Shown here: in pieces, positions 14,607 to 15,892 of the stretch | Numbering within the stretch: the stretch's first letter is position 1 | Layout: each line of letters opens with the position of its first letter | NCBI GenBank assembly: GCA_002399735.1 | Contig: DHEF01000001.1 | Coordinates: forward strand, 261,398 to 277,289 | Source of the DNA: Chitinophagaceae bacterium UBA4857 | GTDB lineage: Bacteria > Bacteroidota > Bacteroidia > Chitinophagales > Chitinophagaceae | DNA length: 15,892 bases | Direction: 5' to 3' | Program-made: the position numbers and the translations under genes | Notes under the pieces: generated by a model | Told to the model about the DNA's origin: nothing | What the model saw: only the letters and a program-made list of their open reading frames with translations | The model's database searches: none

Positions 14607-15410
14607 ATGGCAACAAAAAAGAAAGCTGTTAAACAAGCAGCAGTTAAGAAAAAAAAGCCGGTAATACTTATTGTCAACGATGATGGCATTACTGCACCGG
14701 GTATTCGTAACCTGGTGGAAGCTGTTCGTGATTTAGGAAAAGTAGTAGTAGTAGCACCCGATAAACCCCAATCGGGTATGGGTCATGCCATTACTATTGG
14801 CCATCCATTACGGTTACACAAAGTAGATCCGTTTAATGGTATTGAAGCCTATGCTTGTACCGGTACACCGGTAGATTGTGTTAAGCTGGCTGTAGATAAA
14901 GTATTACATAGTAAACCCGATATCTGCATCAGCGGTATTAACCACGGTGCTAACCATAGTATTAATGTTATTTACTCCGGTACTATGTCGGCAGCGGTAG
15001 AAGCCGCTATTGAAAATATTCCTTCAGCAGGGTTTTCATTATTAGATCATAGCATTGATGCGGACTTTTCTGGTGCAAAAGTGTTTGCCCGTAAAGTGGT
15101 GGAGTTAATGTTAAGCACTAAACTGGAAAAACATACCGTTTTAAATGTAAACATTCCGGTATTACCTGCTTCGCATATTAAAGGCATTAAATTGTGCAAA
15201 CAAGCTTATGCTAAATATGAGGAAGATTTTATTGAACGTACCGATCCTAACGGTCGCCATTATTATTGGCTTACCGGTGAGTTTGTAAATTTTGATAAAT
15301 CAAAAGATACGGACGTATGGGCATTGAACAATGGTTATGTAAGTGTGGTGCCTGTACAATTTGACCTGACTAACTATTCGCTAAAAGAAAAATTAGAAAA
15401 ACTGTGGTAA
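14607..15410 (+). CDS. surE: 5'/3'-nucleotidase SurE
   Basis: Metal-dependent survival phosphatase that removes phosphate from nucleoside monophosphates (and often short polyphosphate) in the cytoplasm. 267 residues. Active-site features: NDDGI at 24-28 with the metal-binding Asp25/Asp26, the Ser in PQSGMGHAIT (Ser56), SGINHGAN at 109-116 with metal-binding Asn112, and YSGTMSAA at 123-130. The N-terminus carries about 17 residues rich in lysine (TKKK, VKKKK) before the first strand; most SurE proteins start within a few residues of it. No in-frame alternative start lies between, so the extension is part of the gene. The next gene overlaps its end by 7 bases and is probably cotranscribed. In many Bacteroidota surE neighbours lpxB; that gene is not in the window. 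Confidence 0.96.
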   Translation: MATKKKAVKQAAVKKKKPVILIVNDDGITAPGIRNLVEAVRDLGKVVVVAPDKPQSGMGHAITIGHPLRLHKVDPFNGIEAYACTGTPVDCVKLAVDKVLHSKPDICISGINHGANHSINVIYSGTMSAAVEAAIENIPSAGFSLLDHSIDADFSGAKVFARKVVELMLSTKLEKHTVLNVNIPVLPASHIKGIKLCKQAYAKYEEDFIERTDPNGRHYYWLTGEFVNFDKSKDTDVWALNNGYVSVVPVQFDLTNYSLKEKLEKLW

Positions 15411-15703
15411 AAATATTTAAGACGGATAATTTTAAATTCGGCATATTAATAGGTTTTTTAGGATTGTTTATCGGACTGCTTGTTATTTACCTGGTAAAAA
15501 GTACCGGTTTTAGTTTTGGCGAATTTTTACATTTTTTCTTTACGCAAAACCAAATGTTAACCTCTATTGGCTCGTTAATGTTGCTGGCTAATATTGTATT
15601 GTTTACATTATATCTTAATAGCCAAAAGGACAAAACCGCTAAAGGCATTTTTACCATTACCGTAATTTATGGTATTGCTGTGTTGTTGTTGAAAGTAGTA
15701 TAG
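15404..15703 (+). CDS. Small three-helix membrane protein of unknown function
   Basis: A 99-residue protein with GTG start that overlaps the last two codons and the stop of surE, so translational coupling is likely. Three hydrophobic segments are visible at about 11-32, 50-71 and 82-98, separated by short loops (SFGEFLHFFFTQNQ; NSQKDKTAKG), predicting a small inner-membrane protein. The next in-frame ATG is at residue 51, which would cut away the first helix, so GTG is preferred. I do not recognise the family. A terminator-like hairpin follows, so it is probably the last gene of the surE transcript. Confidence 0.7.
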   Translation: MVKIFKTDNFKFGILIGFLGLFIGLLVIYLVKSTGFSFGEFLHFFFTQNQMLTSIGSLMLLANIVLFTLYLNSQKDKTAKGIFTITVIYGIAVLLLKVV

Positions 15704-15737
15704 TAGTACGGTTAATTGTTCATAGTTAATATTGTAG

Positions 15738-15759
15738 AGACGCCATGATGGCGTCTTTT
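15738..15759 (+). terminator. Intrinsic terminator after the surE unit
   Basis: AGACGCCA (15738-15745) pairs perfectly with TGGCGTCT (15749-15756) across a TGA loop, and the stem runs into four T (15756-15759). It stands 35 bp after the small membrane protein gene and is the strongest terminator in the window. Confidence 0.75.
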
Positions 15760-15800
15760 CTGTTAGTGGTAAACTTGAGAGATAATTTTGCTTTACCACA

Positions 15801-15892
15801 ATGCCCAATAGCATTACCGAACGATGCAGTGAGAGTATAAAATTCATTTCCACTGGAAATAAATTTTATCCCAACCCTATCGGGTTACAACA
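15801..15892 (+). repeat. Dispersed intergenic repeat, modules 1 and 2 (copy at the right edge)
   Basis: 15801-15833 is module 1 (26 of 33 positions identical to 13300-13332 read in reverse). 15829-15892 is module 2, matching 5960-6030 through AATTC, CCACTGGAAATAAATT and ATCCC to the hairpin AACCC-TATC-GGGTT at 15873-15886. Here the first part is a perfect palindrome, ATTTCCA-C-TGGAAAT (15846-15860). The element runs off the window end, so its right boundary is unknown. Confidence 0.6.

Noticed and set aside
1..15892. tRNA, rRNA, transposase, phage or defence genes
   Set aside because: I looked for them on both strands and saw no cloverleaf, conserved rRNA segment or recognisable mobile or defence protein.

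Overview
The window reads as ordinary chromosome of a member of the Bacteroidota, most likely the Chitinophagia/Sphingobacteriia side (for example Chitinophagaceae). The reasons are a secreted protein with a type IX secretion (T9SS) type B sorting domain next to a PorP/SprF-family membrane protein, an XRE-S24 regulator of the type common in this phylum, candidate promoters close to the Bacteroidota -7 consensus TAnnTTTG, AT-rich spacers, and an absence of clear Shine-Dalgarno sites. The organism call is inference; no rRNA or species marker is present.

Layout. On the minus strand: a bifunctional (p)ppGpp synthetase/hydrolase (45-2291), an XRE-S24 regulator (3453-4202), tRNA-modifying GTPase MnmE (4368-5750) and a MraY/WecA-family sugar-phosphate transferase (6073-7194). 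On the plus strand: a PdeM-like metallophosphoesterase (2666-3367), RecG helicase (7397-9457, coding probably starting further upstream), a 1228-residue SBBP/PKD T9SS cargo protein (9522-13208), a PorP/SprF-family protein (13375-14433), SurE (14607-15410) and a small membrane protein overlapping surE (15404-15703). No tRNA, rRNA, CRISPR array, transposase or phage gene was seen.

How the genes relate. Most are independent housekeeping genes with their own spacers. Two pairs look functional: the T9SS cargo with the PorP/SprF protein, and surE with the overlapping membrane protein. There is no clear multi-gene accessory or defence system.

The less ordinary content is in three places. First, the spacers hold a family of modular dispersed repeats (near 7-28, 5861-6051, 13265-13333 and 15801-15892). 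One module has a hairpin whose stem differs between the two copies by paired, compensating changes. Second, the PdeM-like protein has lost several metal-ligand residues and may be a pseudoenzyme. Third, recG has conserved coding sequence upstream of its first usable start codon, with no ATG, GTG or TTG to start it. A perfect 12-bp inverted repeat sits in the promoter region of the XRE-S24 regulator and is a candidate operator.
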